Shown: one piece after another, positions 1 to 6,738 of the stretch
Layout: every line of letters begins with the position of its first letter
How positions within the stretch are numbered: the first letter of the stretch is position 1
Origin: DASUCS01 sp041166745
GTDB taxonomy: Bacteria > Actinomycetota > Acidimicrobiia > Acidimicrobiales > JACDCH01
Direction: 5' to 3'
NCBI GenBank assembly: GCA_041166745.1
Contig: JBEEGH010000017.1
Span: forward strand, 1-30,716
DNA: 30,716 nt
Position numbers and translations under genes: made by a program
The notes under the pieces: model-generated
Database searches by the model: none
What the model was told of the DNA's origin: nothing
The model's input: the letters and a program-made list of their open reading frames with translations, nothing else

Positions 1-139
1 TTCCGAGGAGCGTGATGGCGGCGATGCAGACGACCGCGATCAGCGCAACGAGGAGGGCGTACTCGACCAGCGAGGCGCCACGCTCATCTTCCACATGGGC
101 ACGGAGCCAGGTGGCGAGGAACTGGAAGGAGGTGATCAT
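1..139 (-). CDS. Flp/Fap-type pilin, C-terminus cut by window edge
   Basis: The reading frame begins with ATG at 139 and runs off the left edge, giving 46 residues. It shows the Flp pilin hallmark: a short basic/acidic leader ending in ERG, then ASLVEY and a long hydrophobic helix (ALLVALIAVVCIAAITLLG). Prepilin peptidase of the Tad system is expected to cut after the Gly, with Glu+5 and Tyr+6 conserved as in the family. Flp pilins form the adhesive Tad pilus; other tad genes are not visible here. A purine-rich AGGGAG precedes the start by 10 bases. The 137 bases upstream (140-276) contain no other gene that I can support. The function is secure; the exact C-terminus is unknown. Confidence 0.85.
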   Translation of the reverse strand, partial: MITSFQFLATWLRAHVEDERGASLVEYALLVALIAVVCIAAITLLG

Positions 140-149
140 TTCAGTAGTG

Positions 150-155
150 CTCCCT
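150..155 (-). promoter_or_regulatory. Ribosome binding site of the Flp pilin gene
   Basis: On the minus strand AGGGAG lies 10 bases before the ATG at 139. It supports this short start, since the gene is cut by the window edge and has few other clues. Confidence 0.55.
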
Positions 156-276
156 ATTTGATGGTGGTGGTGGTGACGACCGCTCGGTTTCGGGAGCGGG
201 CTGCTTGTACAGAAAACGTCGTCCAATGGTTGGGTGCAATTGATAGGTCAATCGACTTATTTGCCGCTGGAGCTGG

Positions 277-741
277 TCACCAGTAGCCCTGCATCAGCTC
301 CGTGATCCACGACGGCTCACGTACGTCGCCTCGCGGCGCGTAGCCGGTGACGTAGGGCTTGATGTCGAGCACGGGCGTACCGTCGATCGCATCGAGCCCT
401 TGGACGCGCAGGGTTCGGCCTTCGACCGCGAGTAGCCGGCACGTCGTCGCGCCGAGACGGTTCGGTCGTGCTTTGTTGCGCTGTGCGAAGACGCCGACGA
501 GTGGCCAGTCCTCACGGCCGCGGGGTCTCCGAGCGCCCGGCTGGATCTTGTCCTCGCCGACGAGGTGGAAAGAGAAGATCACATCGATGTGCGAGAAGTC
601 GCCGAGGCCGGCCACCGCCTCCTCGGTGAATCGATCGTCGAGCACGATGGCCGCCTCTATGTCACCCCAGGCGTCGTCGATCGGCTCGGTCCGCCCCCCG
701 ACGACCGTACCGATCGGATGCAGCACCACTTCGTCGCCCAT
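277..741 (-). CDS. trmO: TrmO/TsaA-like SAM-dependent methyltransferase
   Basis: This 154-residue protein matches the TsaA/TrmO (YaeB) fold, which N6-methylates threonylcarbamoyladenosine at position 37 of some tRNAs using S-adenosylmethionine. Family signatures are visible: an opening HPIGTVVGGR strand (8-17), FSHIDVIFSFH (49-59), the GVFAQRNKARPNRLG block (83-97, normally GVFATRSPxRPNPIG) and LDIKPYV (125-131, the usual D-hK-PY element). It is shorter than E. coli TrmO (about 235 residues) because the C-terminal domain is absent, as in archaeal and many actinobacterial members, so the substrate is less certain than the fold. It is divergent from the small gene at 764, with 22 bases between the starts. 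Confidence 0.8.
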   Translation of the reverse strand: MGDEVVLHPIGTVVGGRTEPIDDAWGDIEAAIVLDDRFTEEAVAGLGDFSHIDVIFSFHLVGEDKIQPGARRPRGREDWPLVGVFAQRNKARPNRLGATTCRLLAVEGRTLRVQGLDAIDGTPVLDIKPYVTGYAPRGDVREPSWITELMQGYW

Positions 742-763
742 TCGGGCACCCTACGCTCGAGTT

Positions 764-952
764 GTGCCCACGGTTGACGGCCCGCGCTGGGTGAAGGAAC
801 GGCTGCGCTTCCTCGAACAAGAGCTCGAGAACAATCCAGAACACGAGCAGCGCGTCGCCATCGAAGCCGAGATCGAACAACTCCGCTCGTCGAGTGATGC
901 CCCGCGACACGGCTGGCGCCGTTGGCTCGGGCTCCCGGGGATGCCGCGCTAG
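764..952 (+). CDS. Small charged helical protein, unknown function
   Basis: A GTG at 764 opens a 62-residue frame. The product is highly charged and helical: WVKERLRFLEQELE and EHEQRVAIEAEIEQLRSS look like a short coiled-coil hairpin, followed by a basic/aromatic tail (HGWRRWLGLPGMPR). The frame is open much further upstream, but that extension is antisense to the trmO-like gene and has low-complexity shadow composition, so the GTG facing the divergent trmO start is chosen. It ends 4 bases inside the 3' end of the convergent VOC gene. No family is recognised. Confidence 0.55.
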   Translation: MPTVDGPRWVKERLRFLEQELENNPEHEQRVAIEAEIEQLRSSSDAPRHGWRRWLGLPGMPR

Positions 953-1317
953 GCGCCCATGTGGTTGCAGGCCTCGACGTTGTTGCCGTCGGGGTCGCGC
1001 ACGAATCCTCCGTAATAGTTCGGGTGGTACTCGGGCCACACGCGCGGCTCGTGCAGAACCTCTGCCCCCGCCGCGACGGCGGTTTCGAAGAACGCATCCA
1101 CCGCGGCCCGATCGGCGGCTTCGAAGCAGATGTGCACCTCGCGGTTCGGCTCACCGGTCGTGAGCGGACCGATCCAGAACGTCGGCTGGCCTTTCCCGTA
1201 GCCGATGACCTGGCCGAAGTCCAGGATGCGTCCTCCGCCGAGCGCGCCGAGTACCGCATCGTAGAAGGCGGCACTCGCGTCGAAGTCGGCACATTGAATC
1301 GACAGATGATCGAGCAT
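949..1317 (-). CDS. VOC family (glyoxalase/bleomycin resistance-like) protein
   Basis: The 122-residue protein has the paired beta-alpha-beta-beta-beta modules of the vicinal oxygen chelate superfamily. It opens with MLDHLSIQCADFDASAAFYD, the usual first strand and helix, and closes with GGFVRDPDGNNVEACN, the usual last module. Candidate metal ligands are His4, His62 (EVHICFEA) and Glu115 (NNVEA). Members include glyoxalase I, extradiol dioxygenases and antibiotic-binding proteins, so the reaction cannot be told from sequence. It resembles the lactoylglutathione lyase-like subgroup annotated only as VOC. It is probably a single cytosolic gene; the next minus-strand gene upstream starts after a 28-base gap. 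Confidence 0.85.
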   Translation of the reverse strand: MLDHLSIQCADFDASAAFYDAVLGALGGGRILDFGQVIGYGKGQPTFWIGPLTTGEPNREVHICFEAADRAAVDAFFETAVAAGAEVLHEPRVWPEYHPNYYGGFVRDPDGNNVEACNHMGA

Positions 1318-1345
1318 GCGATCAGCTGATCACATCTGCGGGCGC

Positions 1346-1675
1346 TCAATCGTCGGAGGCGGCTCGCTCGGCACGCAATTGGTTCCGCATCTCAGCGACA
1401 CGACCTCGCATGCGGTGCCGGGTGACCTTGGCGACGTAGCCCGCGACGTACATTCCCCGATCGGCGCGAACGACGCGGCCACGAGCGACCTCCCAACGCA
1501 AGGCGTCGGCGATCGCCTTGCCCGGGCGGCCGCGGAATGCGAAGCCCGCTTCGCCGACGGCTTCTGCCAACTCCCACACGCTCACCGGCTGACTACTTCG
1601 ACCGAGCAACGTCAGGACCAGCAGCGATCGCAGCTCGAGACCTCGTACGACCAGTACTCCATCGACATGATCCAT
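1346..1675 (-). CDS. Winged-helix-like hypothetical protein
   Basis: A protein of 109 residues. The segment from about 10 to 77 reads as a winged helix: a leucine-rich first helix (LRSLLVLTLLGRS), a second (SVWELAEAVGEAG), a recognition-type helix (KAIADALRWEVARGR) and a wing (VVRADRGMYVAG). The C-terminal tail is strongly basic and then acidic (HRMRGRVAEMRNQLRAERAASDD). Such proteins occur as conserved hypotheticals in high-GC actinobacteria and may bind DNA, but no partner or ligand domain is visible. The next gene downstream on the same strand is the VOC gene, 28 bases away, so co-transcription is possible. The DNA-binding role is inference. Confidence 0.6.
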   Translation of the reverse strand: MDHVDGVLVVRGLELRSLLVLTLLGRSSQPVSVWELAEAVGEAGFAFRGRPGKAIADALRWEVARGRVVRADRGMYVAGYVAKVTRHRMRGRVAEMRNQLRAERAASDD

Positions 1676-1719
1676 GCCACATCCTGACGATGGGGTGTGA
1701 CAACGAAGCCCCTGTCGCT

Positions 1720-1741
1720 GAGACGCGGAACCGCGCGTCTC
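1720..1741. terminator. GC-rich hairpin, possible terminator
   Basis: A perfect 8-bp stem GAGACGCG/CGCGTCTC closes a 6-base loop. It sits in the 116-base gap between the 3' end of the acetyltransferase gene and the start of the winged-helix gene, both on the minus strand, which fits a terminator of the citrate synthase-acetyltransferase unit. There is no clear T tract on either side. Confidence 0.4.
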
Positions 1742-1791
1742 CCATCAACGACGTGCGATCACTGCGCCGACGCTTCTACGAGAGGCGTCGA

Positions 1792-2220
1792 CTACAGGTC
1801 GTAGCGATAGACGTTGGTTTCCCGCAGCGCGAAGCCCAGCTTCTTGTACAGGTGATTCGCCGCCTCGCGCGACGGACGTGAGGTGAGGTCGACGGTCGCA
1901 CAGCCCAAGGTGCGGGCATGGTCGAGCATTGCCTGGGTCAACGCTTGGCCGACCCCTTGGCCTCGGGCGGACTCGTCGACGATCACGTCTTCGATCCACG
2001 CTCGCACTGCCGTCGGGATGGGGAACACCGCGAGTGTCGACACCCCGACGATCGATCCGTCCTCGGCGCGGGCGACGAACTGCGTGATTGCATCCGACGC
2101 AAGCATCGCGTCGACCTCCGCCAGCGACGGCGGCGGGTTCGACGTGGACAGCTGCGGCACCAAGGCCACGAGCGCGCCGGTGAGCTCAGCTGCGGTTCCC
2201 TCGAACTTCTCGACCTTCAC
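1792..2220 (-). CDS. GNAT family N-acetyltransferase
   Basis: 142 residues starting at GTG 2220, whose GTGA overlaps the stop codon of the citrate synthase gene; this coupling decides the start over a longer frame that would run into that gene. The GNAT fold is clear: strand IEDVIVDESARGQGVGQALT (motif A) with the acetyl-CoA pyrophosphate loop R86-G-Q-G-V-G91, then motif B SREAANHLYKKLGF (117-130) ending in a beta strand with Tyr residues. It transfers an acetyl group from acetyl-CoA to an unknown amine; neither a ribosomal-protein nor an aminoglycoside signature is visible. Coupling to an acetyl-CoA-consuming citrate synthase is suggestive, but no functional link is shown. Confidence 0.85.
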   Translation of the reverse strand: MKVEKFEGTAAELTGALVALVPQLSTSNPPPSLAEVDAMLASDAITQFVARAEDGSIVGVSTLAVFPIPTAVRAWIEDVIVDESARGQGVGQALTQAMLDHARTLGCATVDLTSRPSREAANHLYKKLGFALRETNVYRYDL

Positions 2221-3758
2221 TCGTCGTCCGGCACCGGTTCGGGTGGCGGCGGGCCGACGTAGCGGGCCGACGGGCGGATGATGCGGTTGTCGGCGGCTTG
2301 CTCGAGCATGTTGGCGCACCACCCGATCACGCGGCTGGAGGCGAACGTCGGCGTGAACAAATCGCGTGGTAGGCCGGCTTCCTCCATCACGACGCCGGCG
2401 TAGAACTCCACGTTGGCGTAGAGGTTGCGACCGGGCTTCAGCTCGTTGAGGACTTCGACCACCGTGCGTTCCACCTGTTCGGCGAACCCGAGCTTCGCCG
2501 CGCCGAGACGCTTCGCGACGTCGTGCAGCAGCGTCGAGCGTGGATCCTCGGTGCGATACACCGCGTGACCGAACCCCATGATCTTCTCGCCACGGGTGAC
2601 CGCATCGACGAGGTACGGCCGCGCATTCTCTGGCGTGCCGATGGCATCGAGCAGATCGAGAGCACGGGACGGCGCGCCACCATGCAGCGGTCCGGAGAGC
2701 GCCCCGATGGCCCCGGCGACCGACGCGCCGATGTCCGCCCCTGTCGACACGATCACTCGCGCCGTGAAGGTCGAGGCGTTGAAGCCGTGATCGATCGTGG
2801 TGATCTGGTACTGCTCGACCGCGCGTCCCTTGTCTGGATCGGTCTCTTCACCGCTGAACATCCACATGTAGTTCGGGCCGTAGCCGAGGTCGTCGCGTGG
2901 TGCGATGGGTTCGAGTCCGCTGCGATACCGATACATGGCCATGATCAGCGACGGAACCACGGAGCAGATCTGCAACGCGTTCTGCCGGCGTTCTTCGGCA
3001 CTGATGTCGAGCGTCGGCTTGAAGCCCGACACGGCTCCGACGAGTGACACGGCCGTGCGCAGACCTTCCATGACCGATGACGACGACCGCGCGATCTGCG
3101 GGAGTACTTCTGCGACCGCCGAGGGGATCTGGCGTAACGGCCGGATCTCGTCGAGAAACGCTTCGCGTTCGGCTGTCGATGGAAGGTGGCCTTCGAAGAG
3201 GAGGTACCACACGTCTTCGAGGCGCTTCTTGTCGGCGAGCTCGACGGCGTTGTACTGGCGGTAGTGGTAGAAGCCCTCCATACCGCGGACATCACCAACC
3301 GACGTCTCCGCGACGATGACACCCTTGAGGCCAGCGGGAGCTTCGATCAGCGATGGATGCACGACCGGTTGGATCTGCGCGTGGCGCACGAGGTCGCGCA
3401 GCGACACGACGCCGACGAGCTTGCCGTCGTCAACCACCGGAATGTGGCGGTAGCCGTGCTCGGCCAGGCTGTTGAACGCATCCTGAACGGAGACGTCGGG
3501 AGCGATGCAATTCGGATCCTCGGTCATCCACTCGGAGACCTTCGTGCCCTCGCCGATCGCGCCAGACGCGCCGAAACGCACGAGATCGCGCTCGGTCAGG
3601 ATGCCGATCGGGCGATCGCCGTCGACGACGACGACCGAACCGACCCGACGATCCAACATCCGTCCGGCAGCTTCGGCGATGGTCTCCGATGGCACCGCAG
3701 TGACCGGAGAGGTGCTCATCACCTCCGATACGGTGCGAACGGCTGCGCCCTCGGCCAT
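2217..3758 (-). CDS. Citrate synthase with N-terminal tandem CBS domains
   Basis: 513 residues. Residues about 10-65 and 75-130 are two CBS motifs (VSEVMSTSPVT...RPIGILTERDLV and VSEWMTEDPNCIAP...GKLVGVVSLRDLV), a Bateman module that usually binds adenine nucleotides. From about 140 onward is a full short-type citrate synthase, starting LKGVIVAETSVGDV. Catalytic-site elements are SGPLHGG (His359), GFGHAVYR (His398) and NVEFYAG (acid at Glu451), with DHGFNAST (His324) and the C-terminal RPSARYVGP oxaloacetate/CoA region. It condenses acetyl-CoA and oxaloacetate; a 2-methylcitrate synthase role cannot be excluded. A strong AGGGAGGT ribosome site precedes the start. It is coupled by overlap to a GNAT gene. 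Adenylate control through the CBS pair is inferred. Confidence 0.92.
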   Translation of the reverse strand: MAEGAAVRTVSEVMSTSPVTAVPSETIAEAAGRMLDRRVGSVVVVDGDRPIGILTERDLVRFGASGAIGEGTKVSEWMTEDPNCIAPDVSVQDAFNSLAEHGYRHIPVVDDGKLVGVVSLRDLVRHAQIQPVVHPSLIEAPAGLKGVIVAETSVGDVRGMEGFYHYRQYNAVELADKKRLEDVWYLLFEGHLPSTAEREAFLDEIRPLRQIPSAVAEVLPQIARSSSSVMEGLRTAVSLVGAVSGFKPTLDISAEERRQNALQICSVVPSLIMAMYRYRSGLEPIAPRDDLGYGPNYMWMFSGEETDPDKGRAVEQYQITTIDHGFNASTFTARVIVSTGADIGASVAGAIGALSGPLHGGAPSRALDLLDAIGTPENARPYLVDAVTRGEKIMGFGHAVYRTEDPRSTLLHDVAKRLGAAKLGFAEQVERTVVEVLNELKPGRNLYANVEFYAGVVMEEAGLPRDLFTPTFASSRVIGWCANMLEQAADNRIIRPSARYVGPPPPEPVPDDE

Positions 3759-3762
3759 CGAT

Positions 3763-3770
3763 ACCTCCCT
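3763..3770 (-). promoter_or_regulatory. Strong ribosome binding site of the CBS-citrate synthase gene
   Basis: AGGGAGGT on the minus strand lies 4 bases before the ATG at 3758. Its near-perfect match to the anti-Shine-Dalgarno sequence fixes the start and hence shows that the CBS domains are part of the protein. Confidence 0.75.
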
Positions 3771-3905
3771 GTGATTTGCCCACCGGAGCCTACCGGGACC
3801 GCGGAATGCGCTCCCAAGGACGCTTCAGAGACGGTTCATGCACTCTTGACCACCTCGTCACGTCGAGGTCGGTCGCCGGACACATCCGTTTCGTACGTTC
3901 GTCAC

Positions 3906-4070
3906 ATGGAACGTGTGCTGACGTGGTTACGGATGCTGGGCCCATCCGGTGCGGTGGCGAACGCGCGGCTGTTGTCCGAACAACGAGAGCGGGAACGCTG
4001 GATCGTCGATGCGTTGCAAGCGCGCCTGGCGACGCTCGCGGTCAACGATCCTCAGGTGTCGGCCGCCTGA
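3906..4070 (+). CDS. Small hypothetical protein
   Basis: ATG at 3906 opens a 54-residue frame: a short N-terminal amphipathic helix (MERVLTWLRMLG), a small GA-rich turn and a second charged helix (NARLLSEQRERERWIVDALQARLATL). It could be a tiny helical hairpin. The frame is open far upstream, but only as antisense to the citrate synthase gene, so the first ATG after that gene is used. It overlaps the 3' end of the convergent DUF6572-like gene by 29 bases. No family is recognised, and the evidence is coding-like composition and position only. Confidence 0.4.
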   Translation: MERVLTWLRMLGPSGAVANARLLSEQRERERWIVDALQARLATLAVNDPQVSAA

Positions 4071-4362
4071 TCTCGAGGCTGCCCCCAAGCGTCGTGAACT
4101 GAGCCGCCGCCGTGCGCAGCAGTTCCTGCGTGCGGGAATCCGGTTCCGTTCGACAATCGATCGCCACCCGCCAACGGGACGGCTGGCCCGGCCGCATCCG
4201 GGCCAGCTCCCCGTCGGCGATGAAGGCGAGGTAGTTGAAGAGCTTCTCTTGCAGCAGGAGGAGCAGGTGGTCGGAGCCGTCCCAGTCGAGCGTCTGCACG
4301 AGATGCACGGTCACGATGCCGTCGTCATCCGCGGTGATCTCGTCGATCGCTCCAGGGTTCAC
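4042..4362 (-). CDS. DUF6572-like protein, coupled to the selenoprotein gene
   Basis: 106 residues from GTG 4362, which overlaps the selenoprotein stop as GTGA. The sequence AIDEITADDDGIVTVHLVQTLDWDGSDHLL, split over two strands, followed by LLQEKLFNYLAFIADGELARMRP and a later strand RVAIDCRTEPD, matches what I recall of the DUF6572 family (I-D-x-I ... W-D ... LQxKhxxYhxFhxxGxh). The family has no established biochemical role. Tight coupling suggests it is made together with the thioredoxin-like selenoprotein and may act in the same process. No signal peptide or membrane helix is seen, so it is cytosolic. The domain name is a recollection; the fold grouping is moderately sure. Confidence 0.65.
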   Translation of the reverse strand: MNPGAIDEITADDDGIVTVHLVQTLDWDGSDHLLLLLQEKLFNYLAFIADGELARMRPGQPSRWRVAIDCRTEPDSRTQELLRTAAAQFTTLGGSLEIRRPTPEDR

Positions 4363-5447
4363 GCTTCGAACGGTGTGTAGTAGTTCGCTCCTCCGCCGAT
4401 GGCCTTCACGTCGTCGAGCCAGTTGCCCTCGTACAAATCGTTCGGACCCTGCATCAGATCACTCGGTTCGCCCGGTGCGGTCGAGGCCAGGCTCCAGGCT
4501 TGGCGCTTGTAGGTCCAGTTGTTCGGGTCGAGCCGATGTGCTTCGCGCCACCAGTGCACGGCGCCGTCGTGATCACCAGCCTGATGGAAGTGGTGGCCGA
4601 GCTCGAAGCAGGCGGCGGCTTCCGCTTGTTCGCGCCCACGTGGTTGCGACCGGGCAACGACCTCATCGGCAGAGAGCGCATACCGGCTTTCGGCTCCATG
4701 CTCCACCCAATCGGTGATCGCCGATCGGTACGCATCGCTGTCGTCGCGTATCTCCTTCACCTCGGCGAGCATGTCGCGGATGCGCTCGGGCAGTCCTTCG
4801 GGGATGTCCCTGTCGCGCAGGGCACTGCGTTCGATGTTCGCCGGCTCCGCGGGACGAACGATCACTCCGTCCTCGTCGATCCATACCGCGTTCGGGACGT
4901 TGGTCACGCCGAACAGCTCGTCGGTGATGTGCGCCTCGTCGATGAGCGATGGATGCTCCGGCATCGCCTTCTCGATCCACGGTCGTACCGCGTCGACGCC
5001 CCCGGAGTCGAGCCCGACCGTGACGACCTCGAGACCTCTCGGATGAAGCTCAGCTCGCAGCCCCTGCCACCCGGACAGGCTTTCGCGACAACCTCACCAC
5101 GAGGCCCAGGCGACGAGTAAGACCTTCTGTCCGAGCAGCGACGAGAGACGGAACACGTTGCCGTCGAGATCGGGTAGCTCGAGCTCGGGAGCCTCCGCCG
5201 TGGCCAACGCCCGGCCGGAGACCGTCGAGGGGCCGATGGCATAGAAGCCGCGGTCGGCGTCGTGCACCAGGGGTGCACCGATGCGCTCGGCCAGCTTGTC
5301 GAGGCGCAGCCGGGTGCCGTCGTCGCTGCGTGTGTCGCCAGGCAAGGGAACGCACACATCGCCCTTGCAGGCCCCTTCAGGACGGATGTGCCAACCCGTC
5401 GCCGCCTCGTACGCTGAGGTTTCGACGTCGAGCGAAGTGGCGAGCAT
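4359..5447 (-). CDS. ResA/thioredoxin-like selenoprotein (UGA = Sec at residue 118)
   Basis: Two same-frame halves separated by a single TGA (5096-5094) are read here as one 362-residue protein. Before the TGA comes a redoxin start (LPDLDGNVFRLSSLLGQKVLLVAWASW); directly after it comes GCR and a continuing thioredoxin fold (GLEVVTVGLD, then VPNAVWIDEDGVIV with the cis-Pro loop). The active site is therefore W-U-G-C-R, in place of the usual W-C-x-x-C. I recall a named family of ResA-like proteins with a WAxxUGC motif, which this fits. Residues about 20-75 include a GACKGDVCVPLP element. The last 90 residues hold a TPR-like helical pair (AACFELGHHFHQAGDHDGAVHWWREAHRLD). No signal peptide is seen. 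It is divergent from msrB (26 bases) and coupled to a DUF6572-like gene. The reaction, probably thiol or peroxide redox, is inferred. Confidence 0.85.
5059..5096 (-). promoter_or_regulatory. Candidate bacterial SECIS element with UGA Sec codon
   Basis: Starting at the TGA (5096-5094), the transcript can form a hairpin whose 5' arm is AGCCTG (5081-5076) and 3' arm CAGG-GG-CT (5066-5059, GG bulged). It may extend by U-G and C-G pairs to leave a CGGGU apical loop about 20 bases after the UGA. That spacing and a G-rich loop suit SelB recognition. The pairing was done by eye and is only moderately stable. Confidence 0.4.
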
Positions 5448-5473
5448 GGCGCGTGATCCTAGGCTTGTGCCCT

Positions 5474-5881
5474 ATGACTCAGCCTGCCGAGAAGACCGAT
5501 GCCGAATGGCGTGAGGAACTCACGCCGGAGCAGTACGAGGTGCTGCGTCGGAAGGGCACTGAAGCGCCATTCACCGGCAAGTACGTCAACAACCACGACG
5601 ACGGCATGTACCACTGCGCCGCCTGCGGCGCGGCGCTGTTCGCGTCCGACACGAAGTTCGAGTCGGGGACGGGCTGGCCGAGCTTCACCTCCCCCGCAGT
5701 CGCGGAGAACGTGAAGACCGAAGACGACTATGCCCACGGCATGCATCGCATCGAGGTGACGTGCGCGCACTGCGGCGGTCACCTCGGTCACGTGTTCCCC
5801 GACGGTCCCGGAGAGAACGGGCTTCGGTACTGCATCAACTCATGCTCGCTCGACTTCAACCCGGAGACCGCGGGTAACTAG
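5474..5881 (+). CDS. msrB: Peptide-methionine (R)-S-oxide reductase MsrB
   Basis: 135 residues from ATG 5474. The SelR/MsrB domain is complete: structural zinc pairs C48-AA-C51 and C97-AH-C100, the GTGWPSF substrate loop (65-71), the HxxHhGHVFPDGP block (about 103-112) and catalytic Cys120 in LRYCINS. It reduces methionine-R-sulfoxide in proteins, with electrons normally from thioredoxin. The catalytic residue is encoded by a Cys codon, not TGA, so this one is not a selenoprotein. No export signal is seen, so it is cytosolic. It is divergent from the thioredoxin-like selenoprotein and 5 bases upstream of the PAC2 gene, so an msrB-PAC2 operon is likely. Confidence 0.95.
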   Translation: MTQPAEKTDAEWREELTPEQYEVLRRKGTEAPFTGKYVNNHDDGMYHCAACGAALFASDTKFESGTGWPSFTSPAVAENVKTEDDYAHGMHRIEVTCAHCGGHLGHVFPDGPGENGLRYCINSCSLDFNPETAGN

Positions 5882-5886
5882 CCGAG

Positions 5887-6738
5887 ATGCCCCATCTCAT
5901 CCGCACGGCGCAGCCGACGTTGCACCAACCGGTGCTCGTCGCCGCGTTCGAAGGATGGAACGATGCGGGCGAGGCCGCCACGTTCGCCGCCCGCTTCCTC
6001 GCCGAGCGATGGGACGCCGAGCCCTTCGCCACGATCGATCCCGAGGAGTTCTTCGACTTCACGTCGACCCGGCCTCACGTGCAGCTCGACGATGACGGTC
6101 TGCGAGAGATCGTGTGGCCGTCGACCACGTTGTCGAGCGCGACGGTTCCGAACGACGAGCTCGACGTGATCTTCGTAGTCGGCAGCGAACCGCAGTTGAA
6201 ATGGCGCACGTTCTGCCAACAGATCGTCGAGGTGGCTCAGGAGTACGAAGCTCGCCTCGTCGTGACGTTGGGCGCGCTGCTGGCAGAGATACCGCACAGC
6301 CGGCCGGTGTCGATCGTGGGCACGGCGTACGACGGCTCGTTGGTCCGACGTCTCGGGCTCACGCAGTCGGCGTATCAGGGCCCCACCGGCATCGTGGGTG
6401 TGTTGCACGACGCGTTCCGCCAAGCGGGCATCCCGTCGGCATCGTTGTGGGCGGCGGTCCCGACGTATGTGCCGAGCGCACCGTCACCGAAGGCGGCGTT
6501 GGCACTCGTCGAGCGCATTGCGGAGTTGCTTTCGGTGCCGATGGCCACGACGGAGCTCGAGATCGCGTCGGCGTCGTACGAGCGCCAGATCGACGAGCTC
6601 GTCGCCGACGACGACGACACGGCCGCCTACGTGGCCCGCCTCGAGCAGGCGGCCGACGAGGAGCCGGACGACGAGGAATCCCACGGCGACCTCATCGCCG
6701 AGGTCGAGCGCTTCCTCCGCGACCACCCAGGGCCCTAG
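5887..6738 (+). CDS. PAC2 family protein (proteasome assembly chaperone 2-like)
   Basis: 283 residues. The N-terminal PQ-HQPVLVAAFEGWNDAGEAAT stretch, the Y/FFDF-TSTRP element (55-63), later RPVSIVGTAYD and the QSAYQGPTGIVGVLHD loop are typical of the PAC2 family, which is widespread in actinobacteria beside or apart from proteasome genes. In eukaryotes PAC2 helps build the 20S proteasome; the bacterial role is not established. The last 60 residues are very acidic (DDDDTAAY, EEPDDEESHGD) and form a probable helical tail. It follows msrB by 5 bases on the same strand and ends 4 bases inside the convergent amidase 3' end. Confidence 0.85.
   Translation: MPHLIRTAQPTLHQPVLVAAFEGWNDAGEAATFAARFLAERWDAEPFATIDPEEFFDFTSTRPHVQLDDDGLREIVWPSTTLSSATVPNDELDVIFVVGSEPQLKWRTFCQQIVEVAQEYEARLVVTLGALLAEIPHSRPVSIVGTAYDGSLVRRLGLTQSAYQGPTGIVGVLHDAFRQAGIPSASLWAAVPTYVPSAPSPKAALALVERIAELLSVPMATTELEIASASYERQIDELVADDDDTAAYVARLEQAADEEPDDEESHGDLIAEVERFLRDHPGP

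Noticed and set aside
2217..3758. Citrate synthase inactivated by Asp-to-Glu change
   Set aside because: Glu is chemically equivalent, both catalytic His motifs are intact, and similar actinobacterial enzymes appear to use Glu.
4359..5447. Thioredoxin-like gene as a pseudogene broken by a nonsense codon
   Set aside because: The frame continues perfectly for 244 residues after the TGA, with conserved redoxin elements and a coupled downstream gene; the TGA stands exactly at the active-site Cys position.
5474..5881. MsrB as a second selenoprotein
   Set aside because: The catalytic position is an ordinary Cys codon (LRYCINS) and no in-frame TGA occurs.
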